The translations under genes were made by a program, and so were the position numbers. The notes beneath the pieces were generated by a model. It saw only the letters and a list, made by a program, of their open reading frames with translations, had not been told where the DNA came from and searched no databases. From the NCBI GenBank assembly GCA_022819905.1, contig JAJEGJ010000095.1, positions 62,001 to 126,000 on the forward strand: a DNA stretch of 64,000 nt, in the 5' to 3' direction. Within the stretch, counting starts at the first letter, position 1. The number at the start of each line of letters is the position of its first letter. Below, one piece after another: positions 17,819-29,215 of this stretch. This stretch comes from Alphaproteobacteria bacterium. Its GTDB lineage: Bacteria > Pseudomonadota > Alphaproteobacteria > TMED109.

Positions 17819-18280
17819 ATGCACGATTTCACTAAGCACGGACGAATCGCCGTCGGTCTGACGGCGGCTACAGTTATCGGCCTGGCGGCGTTTGCAATGC
17901 CGGCCGGCACGGCGATGGCGGCAGATGAGAAACCGCGCCGTTCAGGCCCGCCGCCGATCGTGTTTACCGAATTTCCCAACCAATGCGCCCGTTGTCATAA
18001 GGCGGATGGTCGTGGCGGACCGGCCTATGGCGGCTTCGCGGCTGACCTGCGCGCCACACTGCTCGATCACGACGGCCTGGTCTACGTGATCACCGTCGGG
18101 ATTCGTGACCGCGGTATGCCCGAATTCAAGAGCACGATGTCGAAGCGCGAAATCGCCGGCATCGCGACCTACATCGAAGAACGCATCAAGGGTGTCTATT
18201 TCGACGAAGCAGGCAACCGGATTACGGCTGAAGAAGCGGCCCAACTGGATGGTCCGCGTCGCGCTGTTTCGCAGGAGTAA
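17819..18280 (+). CDS. Periplasmic c-type cytochrome, likely partner of the PQQ dehydrogenase
   Basis: 153 residues. A signal peptide (VIGLAAFAMPAGTAMA) leads to a single heme-binding motif C56-A-R-C59-H60 in FPNQCARCHKADGRGG. The axial Met is probably in RDRGMPEFKSTMSKREIAGIATYI, the usual C-terminal helix of class I cytochromes. The position, ~180 bases after the quinoprotein gene on the same strand, suggests it takes electrons from the reduced PQQ enzyme, as XoxG/MxaG do; this is inference. The Shine-Dalgarno is weak. No xoxJ-like binding protein gene lies beside it; a SoxYZ-like carrier is encoded on the other strand at 19471-20271. Confidence 0.85.
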   Translation: MHDFTKHGRIAVGLTAATVIGLAAFAMPAGTAMAADEKPRRSGPPPIVFTEFPNQCARCHKADGRGGPAYGGFAADLRATLLDHDGLVYVITVGIRDRGMPEFKSTMSKREIAGIATYIEERIKGVYFDEAGNRITAEEAAQLDGPRRAVSQE

Positions 18281-18366
18281 TGCCCGAGACAGTGATCCGG
18301 AGCCTTGTGACGGAGCGCGACCGGCCCCGCTGATCACGCGGCGCTGCCGACTGAAATTCCGGCGGG

Positions 18367-18789
18367 CTACTCTGCTTCTGCGCGTAGCGCGGCCTTGAGC
18401 TGATCGGGCGTCATGATGCCTTCCAGTCGGCGCTTCCACGGGATCAGATAATCCTCGCCCTCGGCGATCGCCCTGGTGATCCACTGGTGCGCTTCGACGT
18501 TGTCATGGTGCTGGCCCTTGCCCGCCTGCAGGTGCACCATCTTGAACAACATGCGCCCACCGAGGAAACCGGCCGCGCGCGCGCGCGACGCCCATCGATA
18601 AGCTTCGCTGTAGTCCCCGCTTTCGCGCGCTGCGTCATACGCCTCGCGACCGATCATGTACATGGCGTGCACGTCGCCGTTCTCGGCCTTGCACAGATTG
18701 CCTTCCGGCCCCTGCGGACAATCTTCGACTGCCGCCTGCGCCACACTGGCGCTTACGATGAGTGCGAACAAGGGAGCCGCCCACTTCAT
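18367..18789 (-). CDS. Small secreted Sel1/TPR-like protein
   Basis: 140 residues. A signal peptide (MKWAAPLFALIVSASVAQA) is followed by a Cys-containing segment (VEDCPQGPEGNLCKAENGD) and Sel1-like helix pairs: DVHAMYMIGREAYDAA, DYSEAYRWASRARAAGFLGG and DNVEAHQWITRAIAEGED. Sel1 repeats usually mediate protein contacts. AAGGAAC precedes the ATG. The gene shares its strand with the Rap1a-like and SoxYZ-like genes upstream and converges on the cytochrome gene, so it probably belongs to the quinoprotein island, in an unknown role. Confidence 0.65.
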   Translation of the reverse strand: MKWAAPLFALIVSASVAQAAVEDCPQGPEGNLCKAENGDVHAMYMIGREAYDAARESGDYSEAYRWASRARAAGFLGGRMLFKMVHLQAGKGQHHDNVEAHQWITRAIAEGEDYLIPWKRRLEGIMTPDQLKAALRAEAE

Positions 18790-18920
18790 TTCAGGTTCCT
18801 TCTGGATGTCATTCCGATCCGGTGAGGGATCATTATTGGCGGACCGTGCGAACGGTCAATTCGCCAGCCCGGCGCATTCCCCGGCACCACCGCCTGCAAG
18901 AGGCCGGACCGGTCCGAGGC

Positions 18921-19364
18921 TCAGGACGACCGACACGGTGCACTGAGTTCAATGGCTTCCACAAAGGCCACTGCCGCGGGTTCGCGCATCAATGGGGGTC
19001 GTCGCCCAACCCAGGTCACGAACGTTGCCGACAGTTCACGGAGATCCTCGGGAACCGTGACGCACTGCCATCGCGGCGAGCCATCGAAGACGAACTGTCC
19101 AGCTTCAATCATCGTGACGATCGCGCCGACCACGGCCCGGCACTGGACCATCAGCATCCAGCGGTAAAACTGTTCGCCGACCACGTCCTTCGAGCCCTCG
19201 ATTTCCTGGCTGCAGGCGAATTTGAGATCGGAGCCGGTTACGACCGCATCGATCGGACCGTTGGGCGGCGATCCACCCGCCGCGAGGGCGGCGCTCGCGC
19301 CCACGGTCGCGGAGAGCCCCAGAACTACTCCGATCATCGCCCAACTGCGAAGCCGTTTACCCAT
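18921..19364 (-). CDS. Secreted Rap1a/Tai-like domain protein
   Basis: 147 residues. A signal peptide (SWAMIGVVLGLSATVGASAALA) precedes a domain with a Cys-bearing helix near its start (GSDLKFACSQEI), YRWMLMVQCRAVVGAIVTM, then WQCVTVPEDLRELSATFVTW and a terminal helix AAVAFVEAIELSAPC. This is the layout of the Rap1a/Tai family, known from immunity proteins of type VI secretion amidase effectors but also found in many unrelated small periplasmic proteins. No effector gene is nearby, so an immunity role is unsupported. The ATG at 19364 has GGGAGA upstream; the frame extends to 19484 and would then overlap the SoxYZ-like gene. Confidence 0.6.
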   Translation of the reverse strand: MGKRLRSWAMIGVVLGLSATVGASAALAAGGSPPNGPIDAVVTGSDLKFACSQEIEGSKDVVGEQFYRWMLMVQCRAVVGAIVTMIEAGQFVFDGSPRWQCVTVPEDLRELSATFVTWVGRRPPLMREPAAVAFVEAIELSAPCRSS

Positions 19365-19470
19365 GACGGCGAGTCTCCCTTTCATGCGCTGTCGCCCTAC
19401 GGCGAGCGCAATTGCCCAGCGCTTGCGTTTCATTGTTGGTCTGACGTGCCGCCAGGACCTGGCCAGTTCC

Positions 19471-20271
19471 CTAGGTTCTGCCATCCCGGTCGCGGCGCGA
19501 TGCTTCCAGGAGATCGAAGGTGAGGCCCTTGGAATCGGAGGCGGTGACGCGGACGGTTTGCAGACGGTCGGGAAGGTCGAAATAGAAGTCCGGATTGGTT
19601 GCGAGTGCAGCCGAGGTCACCAGATCGGCGATCGGGCCGCCGCTGTCGGCGAGGGTGACGGTGTCCACGTAGTAGGCCGGGACCACTGCGCCGTCCTCGT
19701 CGGTCACAAGGCCGGTATCCATTGGATGGGTGATACGAAACTTGAGCCGCGTCGCGCTGTTTGGTCGCCTGAAACGCTTCATCGCGATCGTGCCAATCGG
19801 ATTCTCGGCGCTGCCAGACCCGCCAGCTGCCGTGCAACCGCCAGGATTCATGACCTCGACCCTGACGCTCGCCACGTGCCAGACACCATCAGCGTCGCGG
19901 GCTGCAGCGCGGACCGGTGTCGTCTGCTCCAGGCGGATGTTCATCCCGACCGAGCGGATCTCCCGCCGCGGGAACATCCTGGCTGCGGTCTGGATGGGAT
20001 TGTTCTCAGCGATCACCACCACTTCCTCGACCGGTTGGACGCGCTCGGACAACTCGACCACCACCGGAACGCTGAACGCGTCCTCAACCTTGCGCGGGAT
20101 GATCAGCCGGACCTGAAAGTCATACTTGACCGGTCCATCGCCGAGAAACTCGGTGTGCATGTCTTCCCACAAGGCCGAGCGCATCGGATCGTAGTCTCCT
20201 GCCTGCGGCGCGCCAGCGGCCGCCAGAAGGGCGGTACAGGCCGTCACGAGGGCGAGGCCGGGTCGGTTCAT
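19471..20271 (-). CDS. Quinoprotein dehydrogenase-associated SoxYZ-like carrier protein
   Basis: 266 residues. A signal peptide (ALVTACTALLAAAGAPQAG) is followed by a SoxY-like half (PMRSALWEDM, LIIPRKVEDAFSVPVVVELS, the strand VEEVVVIAENNP) ending in a GGC motif (C146 in VMNPGGCTAAGG), then a SoxZ-like half (KFRITHPMDTGL, PAYYVDTVTLADSGGPIADL, DFYFDLPDRLQTVRVTASDS). Fused SoxYZ-like carriers of this kind are known to be encoded beside PQQ dehydrogenases. In the Sox system the SoxY C-terminal Cys carries thiosulfate-derived sulfur; the cargo of the quinoprotein-linked form is not established. Its presence strengthens the link of this minus-strand group to the PQQ dehydrogenase. Confidence 0.85.
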   Translation of the reverse strand: MNRPGLALVTACTALLAAAGAPQAGDYDPMRSALWEDMHTEFLGDGPVKYDFQVRLIIPRKVEDAFSVPVVVELSERVQPVEEVVVIAENNPIQTAARMFPRREIRSVGMNIRLEQTTPVRAAARDADGVWHVASVRVEVMNPGGCTAAGGSGSAENPIGTIAMKRFRRPNSATRLKFRITHPMDTGLVTDEDGAVVPAYYVDTVTLADSGGPIADLVTSAALATNPDFYFDLPDRLQTVRVTASDSKGLTFDLLEASRRDRDGRT

Positions 20272-20505
20272 TGGCTCGAACTCCGAGAGCTGCCAGGTCG
20301 CTGCACCCTAACAGAAGCTGCGATCGGCGAACAATCCGCCCAATGGTCATCTCCTACGGGCGCCGATGTGTCACGGATCGCATGTGCTATTCAAGTTGTC
20401 GATACTTGTCACCGGCAGAGAGTAGGGCGAGGCGGTGACTACCGGGATCGCCCGGCTGCGGGCGACCACCCGGCATGGCCGCCGGGAGCGCAGCGGAGAT
20501 AGGTG

Positions 20506-20739
20506 ATGCAGGAATTGCTGCGAACGAATGACGTGGTCCGGCTGGAATACGTCCGCGCGGTCCTTGGCGAGGAAGGCATCGAGACCTTCGTGTTTGACGG
20601 ACACATGAGCATCACGGAGGGCAGCATCGGGATCCTGCCGCGACGACTGATGGTGGCTCAAGAGGATGCTGACCGCGCCCGGACGATCCTGCGCCAGATC
20701 GGCGAGGAACCCGGCCCGGAGGAGCAGGCGGCCTGGTAG
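20506..20739 (+). CDS. DUF2007 (putative signal-transducing protein) domain protein
   Basis: 77 residues, one DUF2007 domain: ELLRTNDVVRLEYVRAVLGEEGIETFVFDGH, then GILPRRLMVAQEDADRARTIL. The fold resembles a ferredoxin-like/P-II-type sandwich; the cellular role is unknown. The ATG at 20506 has GGAGAT about 7 bases upstream; a GTG lies directly before it. In other alphaproteobacteria this gene is recalled at the head of the S49-glyQS block with a tRNA (adenine) methyltransferase gene between; that methyltransferase is absent here. Confidence 0.82.
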   Translation: MQELLRTNDVVRLEYVRAVLGEEGIETFVFDGHMSITEGSIGILPRRLMVAQEDADRARTILRQIGEEPGPEEQAAW

Positions 20740-20783
20740 GGGCTCCGATAGACGTGTCCGATCCACTGCGATAGGTTGCGCCC

Positions 20784-21614
20784 GTGCCCATTTCGTTGTC
20801 GTTCTGGCGTCGGCGCACGCCGACCATTCCGCTGGTGCGCTTGGCTGGCGTGGTCGGCATGCGAACCCGACCCGTGGGCCCGGAGGCGGTGACCGCAACC
20901 GGAATACTCCCCGTCCTCCGCCGCGCGTTCTCGGCCCGGGGAGCGAAGGCGGTCGCCTTGGCGATCAACTCGCCGGGAGGATCGCCGGTGCAGTGTGGCC
21001 TGATTTCACGCGAAGTGCGGCACCTTGCCAACAAGCACGACTTGCCGGTTCTGGCATTCGTTGAGGACATCGCCGCATCGGGCGGGTACTGGCTGGCCTG
21101 TGCGGCAGACGAGATCTTTGCCTTGTCGTCCTCCGTAGTCGGAAGCATCGGTGTGATCAACGCGGGTTTCGGGTTTCCGCAACTCCTCGAGCGCTTCGGA
21201 GTCGAGCGTCGTGTCTACGCAGAAGGCAAGCACAAGGGCATGATGGACCCCTTCTCGCCGGTGCGCGAGGAAGATGTGGCAGTCCTTCAGGCAGTGCTCA
21301 AGGACATTCGGACAGACTTTCTCGAGCATGTTCAGGAGCGCCGGGGCGCCCGGCTGAAGAACGATCCCGAGCAGGTGTTCAGCGCCGCTGTCTGGAGTGG
21401 TCGCGGCGCCTTGGAACTCGGACTGGTCGATGAATTGGGCGATATGGGAACCGTGTTGCGGGAACGGTTCGGCGACAACGTCAGGATCCGGGATTTCACT
21501 CCGAAACGCCGCTGGTTCCGGTCTCCTGTAGGGGCGCGCGCCGGCGCTGAAGTGGCCGCAGGCCTGCTGGACGCGCTCGAAGAACGAGCCATGTATACGC
21601 GCTATGGTCTGTAG
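20784..21614 (+). CDS. S49-family serine peptidase (SppA/SohB type)
   Basis: 276 residues. The catalytic Ser99 is in EDIAASGGYWLACAAD and the general-base Lys is probably K151 in YAEGKHKGMMDPF. Other family marks are AVALAINSPGGSPVQ, SSSVVGSIGVI and VWSGRGALELGLVDELG. It is a short form with no clear membrane anchor; the C-terminus has only a weak amphipathic helix. Family members degrade signal peptides or other membrane-associated peptides. GTG start. The gene lies 44 bases after the DUF2007 gene and belongs to the conserved block leading to glyQS. Confidence 0.88.
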   Translation: MPISLSFWRRRTPTIPLVRLAGVVGMRTRPVGPEAVTATGILPVLRRAFSARGAKAVALAINSPGGSPVQCGLISREVRHLANKHDLPVLAFVEDIAASGGYWLACAADEIFALSSSVVGSIGVINAGFGFPQLLERFGVERRVYAEGKHKGMMDPFSPVREEDVAVLQAVLKDIRTDFLEHVQERRGARLKNDPEQVFSAAVWSGRGALELGLVDELGDMGTVLRERFGDNVRIRDFTPKRRWFRSPVGARAGAEVAAGLLDALEERAMYTRYGL

Positions 21615-21669
21615 AATTATGTGTCCCTCGGGTTTCGGCCTGGCGGCGGCGCGTTCGGAGACCTGAGCC

Positions 21670-21942
21670 GTGTTTGGATTTAGCCTCCCCAAGCTGCTGC
21701 TCCTGATCGTGCTCCTACTGGTCGTGTGGTACGGGTTCAAGCTGATCGAGCACCGCACCAGTCGGCGTGACGAGATAGAGAAGGCCGCCGAGGCGGCGGT
21801 TCGCCGGAACGTAGAACAGCGACAATCGAAGGAACGTGCCTCCAGCGTGGAGACCGCCGAATGCGCCACGTGTGGCAGTTTCGTGCCGCGGGAATCCCCC
21901 ACGGCATGTGAGCGCAGCGACTGCCCGCATCCGGCGGCTTGA
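21670..21942 (+). CDS. PP0621-like small membrane protein with zinc-ribbon Cys motif
   Basis: 90 residues, GTG start. An N-terminal membrane span (FSLPKLLLLIVLLLVVWYGF) is followed by a basic/charged linker and a C-terminal CxxC...C(x4)C motif (AECATCGSFVPRESPTACERSDCPH) that probably binds zinc. The layout (short anchor, linker, zinc ribbon) matches the PP0621 family, of unknown function. It lies between the S49 peptidase and glyQ on the same strand. Confidence 0.72.
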   Translation: MFGFSLPKLLLLIVLLLVVWYGFKLIEHRTSRRDEIEKAAEAAVRRNVEQRQSKERASSVETAECATCGSFVPRESPTACERSDCPHPAA

Positions 21943-22002
21943 CCGCATCCCTGTCGCCTTCGTAGGTTGCGCGTCCTTTGGCGCCCGTTCGGGGATGGCT
22001 CC

Positions 22003-22890
22003 GTGCACACGCGTGACACCTCGTTCCAGGGCCTGATCGCCACGCTGCAGGACTACTGGGGAGCCCAGGGCTGCGTGGTCCTCCAGCCGCTCGACATGGA
22101 GGTCGGTGCCGGTACCTTTCACCCGGCAACCACGCTCCGCGCGCTGGGGGCGGAACCGTGGAAGGCGGTCTACGTGCAGCCATGTCGACGACCGTCCGAC
22201 GGCCGTTACGGCGACAACCCGAACCGCCTCCAGCACTACTACCAGCTGCAAGTAGTGCTGAAGCCGTCGCCCGCGGATATGCAGGAGCGGTACCTAGGAA
22301 GTCTCGCTGCGCTGGGAATTGACCCGCTGGTCCATGACATCCGGTTCGTCGAGGACGACTGGGAGAGCCCCACGCTGGGTGCCTGGGGGCTTGGTTGGGA
22401 AGTGTGGTGCGATGGCATGGAAGTCACCCAATACACGTACTTCCAGCAGGTCGGTGGTCTGGACTGCCGCCCTGTCACCGGCGAGATCACGTACGGAATG
22501 GAACGGCTGGCCATGTACGTGCAGGGTGTTGACGACGTCTACAGGCTCCGCTGGAACCAGGAGGGAGTGACGTACGGCGACGTGTTTCGAGAGAACGAGC
22601 GCCAGCAGTCCGCCTACAACTTCGACACGGTCGATCCCGACAAGCTGATCCGTCGCTTCAACGATTCAGAAGAAGAGTGCAAGGCCCTGCTGGCCGGAGG
22701 TTTGGTCCTGCCGGCGTACGAGCAGTGCGTTCGTGCCTCACACACCTTCAATCAACTGGATGCGCGGGGCGCCATCGGCGTGGCGGTTCGCGCCGACTAC
22801 ATCCTCCGCGTCCGCGCGATGGCGGCGGCGTGCTGCGAGCAATGGATGGAAACGGGCGCCGGCGTTCAGGCTGCTGCGGTAGATGCCTGA
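22003..22890 (+). CDS. glyQ: Glycyl-tRNA synthetase alpha subunit
   Basis: 295 residues of class II aminoacyl-tRNA synthetase catalytic core of the alpha2beta2 GlyRS type. It has [31 protein letters not shown], the motif-2 arginine region ([19 protein letters not shown]) and the family-typical [15 protein letters not shown] and [19 protein letters not shown] at 22003 was chosen because it gives the normal family start ([10 protein letters not shown]) and follows GGGGATGG; an upstream TTG at 21967 is possible. It overlaps glyS by 8 bases, implying translational coupling. Confidence 0.96.
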   Translation: MHTRDTSFQGLIATLQDYWGAQGCVVLQPLDMEVGAGTFHPATTLRALGAEPWKAVYVQPCRRPSDGRYGDNPNRLQHYYQLQVVLKPSPADMQERYLGSLAALGIDPLVHDIRFVEDDWESPTLGAWGLGWEVWCDGMEVTQYTYFQQVGGLDCRPVTGEITYGMERLAMYVQGVDDVYRLRWNQEGVTYGDVFRENERQQSAYNFDTVDPDKLIRRFNDSEEECKALLAGGLVLPAYEQCVRASHTFNQLDARGAIGVAVRADYILRVRAMAAACCEQWMETGAGVQAAAVDA

Positions 22891-24986
22891 ACTGCTGCTG
22901 GAAGTGCGCTCGGAGGAGATCCCGGCCGGGGCACAGCGTCCGGCCGCGGGGGCGCTGGCACGGTCGCTGAGAACGGCGGTCGCTGACGCGGGTCTTCGTC
23001 CCGGCGACATCGCCTGCTGGTCGACGCCTCGCCGCATCGCGGTGCGGGTGTCCGATCTCCCGGCCGTCCGACCAGCGTCACGGATCGAGCGCCGGGGCCC
23101 GCGCGTGGGGGCTCCCGACGCCGCCGTCGACGGTTTCTGCCGGGCCAACGGGATTGAGCGGGAACGACTGGAGATTCGGGAGCTACCGAAAGGGCAGTTC
23201 TATTTCGCCCTGCTCGAAGAGCCGCCCGTCCCGGTAAAGCAGCTGCTTCGGGATCTGCTGCCCGGAGCGGTGAGCCAGGTCCCGTGGCAGAAGTCGATGC
23301 GCTGGGGCGACGGTGAGTTCCGTTGGATACGTCCCTTGCGGGGGATCCTGTGTTTGTTCGACGGGGAGGCCGTGACATTCGAACTTGGCGGGATCGGGAG
23401 CGGTGCGCGGACGGCCGGGCATCCGTTCCACGCGCCGGAAACGTTCGCGGTGACCTCGTTCGCGGAATATTCCGACCAGCTTTGCTCGAGGCACGTGCTT
23501 CTCGACCCTGACGCGCGCCGGGAGCGCATTCTCAAGGACGGACGCGCGATCGCCGCCCGCGCGGGTTTCACCATCGCTGCCGATGACGGCCTGGCAGAGG
23601 AACTTGCCGGGCTCACGGAGTGGCCCGTCGTTCTGCTGGGACGTTTTGACGAGTCATTTTTGCAGCTCCCCGCAGAGGTGCTGACGACGACGATGCGCCG
23701 GCACCAGCGGTACCTGCCGCTGGCGCACGAGGACGGGACTCCGGCACCCGCCTTCCTCATGGCGGCAGACGTCGAGGCAAAGGACGGGGGTGCGGCCGTC
23801 GTCGCCGGCAACGAACGGGTTCTGCGAGCGCGCTTGCAGGATGCGGCGTTCTTTTGGCAGGGGGATCGGAAGGCTCCGCTCGCCGACCGGGTACAACAAC
23901 TTGAGGACGTGGTGTTTCACGCCAAGTTGGGGTCCATGGCTGACAAGGCCCGGCGTCTGGAGACGCTGGCCCGAAGGCTGTGCCGGGATCTCCAGTGGGA
24001 ATGGGAGGAGGCCGCCGCTCAGGCGGCGCGCCTTGCGAAGGCGGACCTAACGACGGACCTGGTCGGAGAGTTTCCGGAACTCCAGGGGATCGTCGGCGGC
24101 CACCTTGCGCGCGCCGAGGGGCTGGAACCCGAGGTGGGTGACGCGATCTCCGAGCACTATCGTCCTCTCGGACCGCACGATCACTGCCCGACCGCGCCGG
24201 TAGCTGCCCTCGTCGCACTGGTGGACAAGCTCGATACGTTGGTCGGCTTTTTCTGGAAGGGGGAACGGCCCAGTGGATCGGGAGATCCATTGGCGCTTCG
24301 CCGGGCGGCGCTCGGTCTGATCCGTATTGCCTTGGAAAATGATCTCCGGCTGTCCGTTGATGATCTTCTTCAACACGCCCTGACGGTGCACACGACCGGG
24401 GGGGACCGGGACCTTCCGTCATCGGAGTTCACCGACGTTCGAGAGGATTTGCGAGACTTCCTGAACGAGCGGCTCCGGGTCCATTTGCGGACGGCCGGGG
24501 CACGTCATGACCATGTAGCGGCGACCTTGGAAGCCGGTTCCGGTGTGTTTCGGGATTTGCCGGGCCTGGCGGACCGGGTGTCGCTCCTGGCCGAATTTCT
24601 TGCGACGTCGGAAGGTGCAGCCCTCCAGGCCTTGTACCGGCGTGCCGCCAATATCGTGAAAATCGAGTCTCGGAAGGACGACACGGCGATGGATGGTCCG
24701 ATTGACACCCGGCTCTTTTCCCAACCGGAGGAACGTGATCTGCATGGTGCCGTGCAGACACACGGCCGGGCGGCTCTCCAGTGCATCCGCGACGATGATT
24801 TCCTGGGCGCGCTTGAAAGGCTTTCGCAGTTGCGGGAGCCAATCGATCGTTTCTTCGATGCCGTCAGGGTGAATGCTGAAGATGCTGGTCTGCGCGCCAA
24901 TCGTCTCCGGTTGCTGGCGTCGCTAGAGGACACCATCGTGCAGGCTGCCGACTTTTCGAAACTGGAAGGCGGAGAGTCCGGCCGTC

Positions 24987-24994
<8 letters not shown>
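22883..24994 (+). CDS. glyS: Glycyl-tRNA synthetase beta subunit
   Basis: 703 residues. It starts [15 protein letters not shown], a standard GlyS N-terminus, and contains [41 protein letters not shown], the HD-like region [17 protein letters not shown] and a C-terminal anticodon-binding-like helical domain ([19 protein letters not shown]). The beta subunit binds the tRNA and completes the heterotetramer. Its start overlaps glyQ by 8 bases and its end overlaps ppdK by 8 bases, so the three genes form one tight operon. Confidence 0.96.
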
Positions 24995-27649
<2,655 letters not shown>

Positions 27650-27659
<10 letters not shown>

Positions 27660-27672
27660 CTTGGACTCGGCG
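27650..27672 (+). terminator. Inverted repeat at the end of ppdK, possible terminator
   Basis: CGCCGAGT and ACTCGGCG form a perfect 8-bp stem around GACTTGG and straddle the ppdK stop codon. No T-run follows, so intrinsic termination is doubtful. Confidence 0.35.
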
Positions 27673-27807
27673 AATGGATGCTCGGACGCGACCTACCCTG
27701 CGGGGCTGAATTCCGGGCCGCGTCTCCCATCGCCAGACGATCGCGTGGGTCCCATGTTCGCTGGGCCGACCGGGCCATTCCGGCCAGCCGACGTGTCTGA
27801 ACCTGCG

Positions 27808-28365
27808 TTACCCGCACTGCACGAAGAACAGTGCCCACGGCCACATGTTCTCTTCCTCCTCCGTGGCCGGTCGGTCGCCCGGCGGATCGAACACCAGCCA
27901 GAGCGGTCCTCGCCCGCCAATGCCGTGGGGTCGACCATTGGCCCGGGTCGCCAGCACCCAGTTCCGCGCTCCGACCTCTTCTGCCGATATTTCGGTTGCG
28001 AACCCGTCGAGGGCCAGCGTGCGAAGTGGTCCGCCGCTGCAGCCCGCTGCCTTCAGGACGTCTACCAGCAGTGGCCCGGAGAAGGTGATGGGACGCTGCC
28101 AGTCCTTGTACGCGATCCGTATCTCCGTCACTCCTAGGTCTTCCAGCATGGCCCGATCGAACACGACTGCCTTGTCGAAGGTCTGGTCGTGATACCTGAA
28201 GAAGGCATCGTCTTTTTCGTCGAACGCTGGCCGGTTCGCTACGGATACGCTGCCCGCCACCGTGAGTATCACTGGACCCGCCGGCGACTGCATATCGGCT
28301 GCCAACGTCAACTGTGCAAACGCGAGTATCAGCATGGCTGGTACGAAGACAGGAAGTGCTCTCAC
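27808..28365 (-). CDS. Small periplasmic molybdopterin-oxidoreductase-fold protein
   Basis: 185 residues with a signal peptide (VFVPAMLILAFAQLTLAA). The body resembles the stand-alone oxidoreductase molybdopterin-binding (SUOX-fold) proteins often found as small secreted proteins: VILTVAGSVSVANRPA, a central FDRAMLEDLGVTEIRIAYKDW, ITFSGPLLVDVLKAAGC, LRTLALDGFATEISAEEV and VLATRANGRPHGIGGRGPLWLVF. I cannot place the Cys that would ligate molybdenum, so cofactor binding is uncertain. The GTG at 28365 has AAGGAG 7 bases upstream and was preferred to the longer frame from 28647. It converges on ppdK and stands alone. Confidence 0.6.
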   Translation of the reverse strand: MRALPVFVPAMLILAFAQLTLAADMQSPAGPVILTVAGSVSVANRPAFDEKDDAFFRYHDQTFDKAVVFDRAMLEDLGVTEIRIAYKDWQRPITFSGPLLVDVLKAAGCSGGPLRTLALDGFATEISAEEVGARNWVLATRANGRPHGIGGRGPLWLVFDPPGDRPATEEEENMWPWALFFVQCG

Positions 28366-28991
28366 GGAACTCTCCTTTCCAAACCACGCACCGCGGGTTT
28401 GTGGGTGACTCGAGCTTATAGGGGGCGCAGGGTTGTGTGAGCACGGTTCCTGCGCGGGACGCGGGTGTCCGGGCCGGCCGAAATGGGTGTCCCCAAAGCT
28501 GCGACCCGGCCGGGTCTGGGCCCGATACTGCCGTTCATTGAGCTCTGTCAGTCGAGGGACGTACCGAGACCGCATGCCGGTCCGACGCATCCGTTCCGCG
28601 AGCGGCTTGGTCAGGCCCGCCGTGAGGATGCCGGAACGCTCACTCAAACTAGCGAAAAGATCAGCCTACACCGATAGATACACGATGTTTTGAAAACTGC
28701 CTAGAAGGGTTGTCCGAACGAGAGGTCGTGGCGATGCCAGCATGGTGAAGCGAGGCGGGCATGGCATTGCAGACATCGTCGCAGCAGGGATGCCTCGGAA
28801 TCAGGGACCGGGACGCTACGGGTCGGCGAAATCGCTCCCGTCGTCGGCAGACTGCCGCGCCGGGATGGGGGGTCGGGCATCTTCTGCACGTCGGGATCCG
28901 ATGGTAGAATCTGCAATGGTCGATCGCGCATCGTTTTCAGGCGATTGCCGGTTGACGGTGCAATGGCCATTGCCTAGGTTCGACCGGGCCT
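28366..28991. other. Intergenic region upstream of the tRNA-Leu pair
   Basis: 626 bases between the minus-strand molybdopterin-fold gene and the first tRNA-Leu. Open frames here look like noise. An AT-richer segment near 28640-28700 is the most likely place for a promoter. No structured RNA recognised. Confidence 0.4.
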
Positions 28992-29078
28992 GCGGCCGTG
29001 GCGGAACTGGTAGACGCGCAGCGTTGAGGGCGCTGTGGAGGAAACTCCGTGGAGGTTCGAGTCCTCTCGGCCGCACCA
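28992..29078 (+). tRNA. tRNA-Leu(GAG)
   Basis: 87 nt including an encoded CCA. The acceptor stem is GCGGCCG/CGGCCGC; the anticodon loop TTGAGGG gives anticodon GAG; a long class II variable arm (TGGAGGAAACTCCG) and T-arm GGAGGTTCGAGTCCTC follow. It is the first of two tandem leucine tRNAs. Confidence 0.95.
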
Positions 29079-29099
29079 TTTGCCGGGTGCGGCGTGCAG

Positions 29100-29186
29100 G
29101 CGGCTGTGGCGGAATTGGCAGACGCGCTGGCTTCAGGTGCCAGTGGGGGCAACCCCGTGGAGGTTCGAGTCCTCTCAGCCGCACCA
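29100..29186 (+). tRNA. tRNA-Leu(CAG)
   Basis: 87 nt including an encoded CCA. The acceptor stem is GCGGCTG/CAGCCGC, the anticodon loop TTCAGGT gives anticodon CAG, and the class II variable arm is TGGGGGCAACCCCG. The T-arm is identical to that of the tRNA-Leu 21 bases upstream, consistent with an old tandem duplication and cotranscription. Confidence 0.95.
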
Positions 29187-29215
29187 CGCTGTTGCACGCC
29201 TCAGGCCGGTCAGCC

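Noticed and set aside
18921..19364. Type VI secretion immunity protein (Rap1a/Tai)
   Set aside because: The fold pattern fits, but no amidase effector or type VI gene is nearby, so only the domain is named, not the role.
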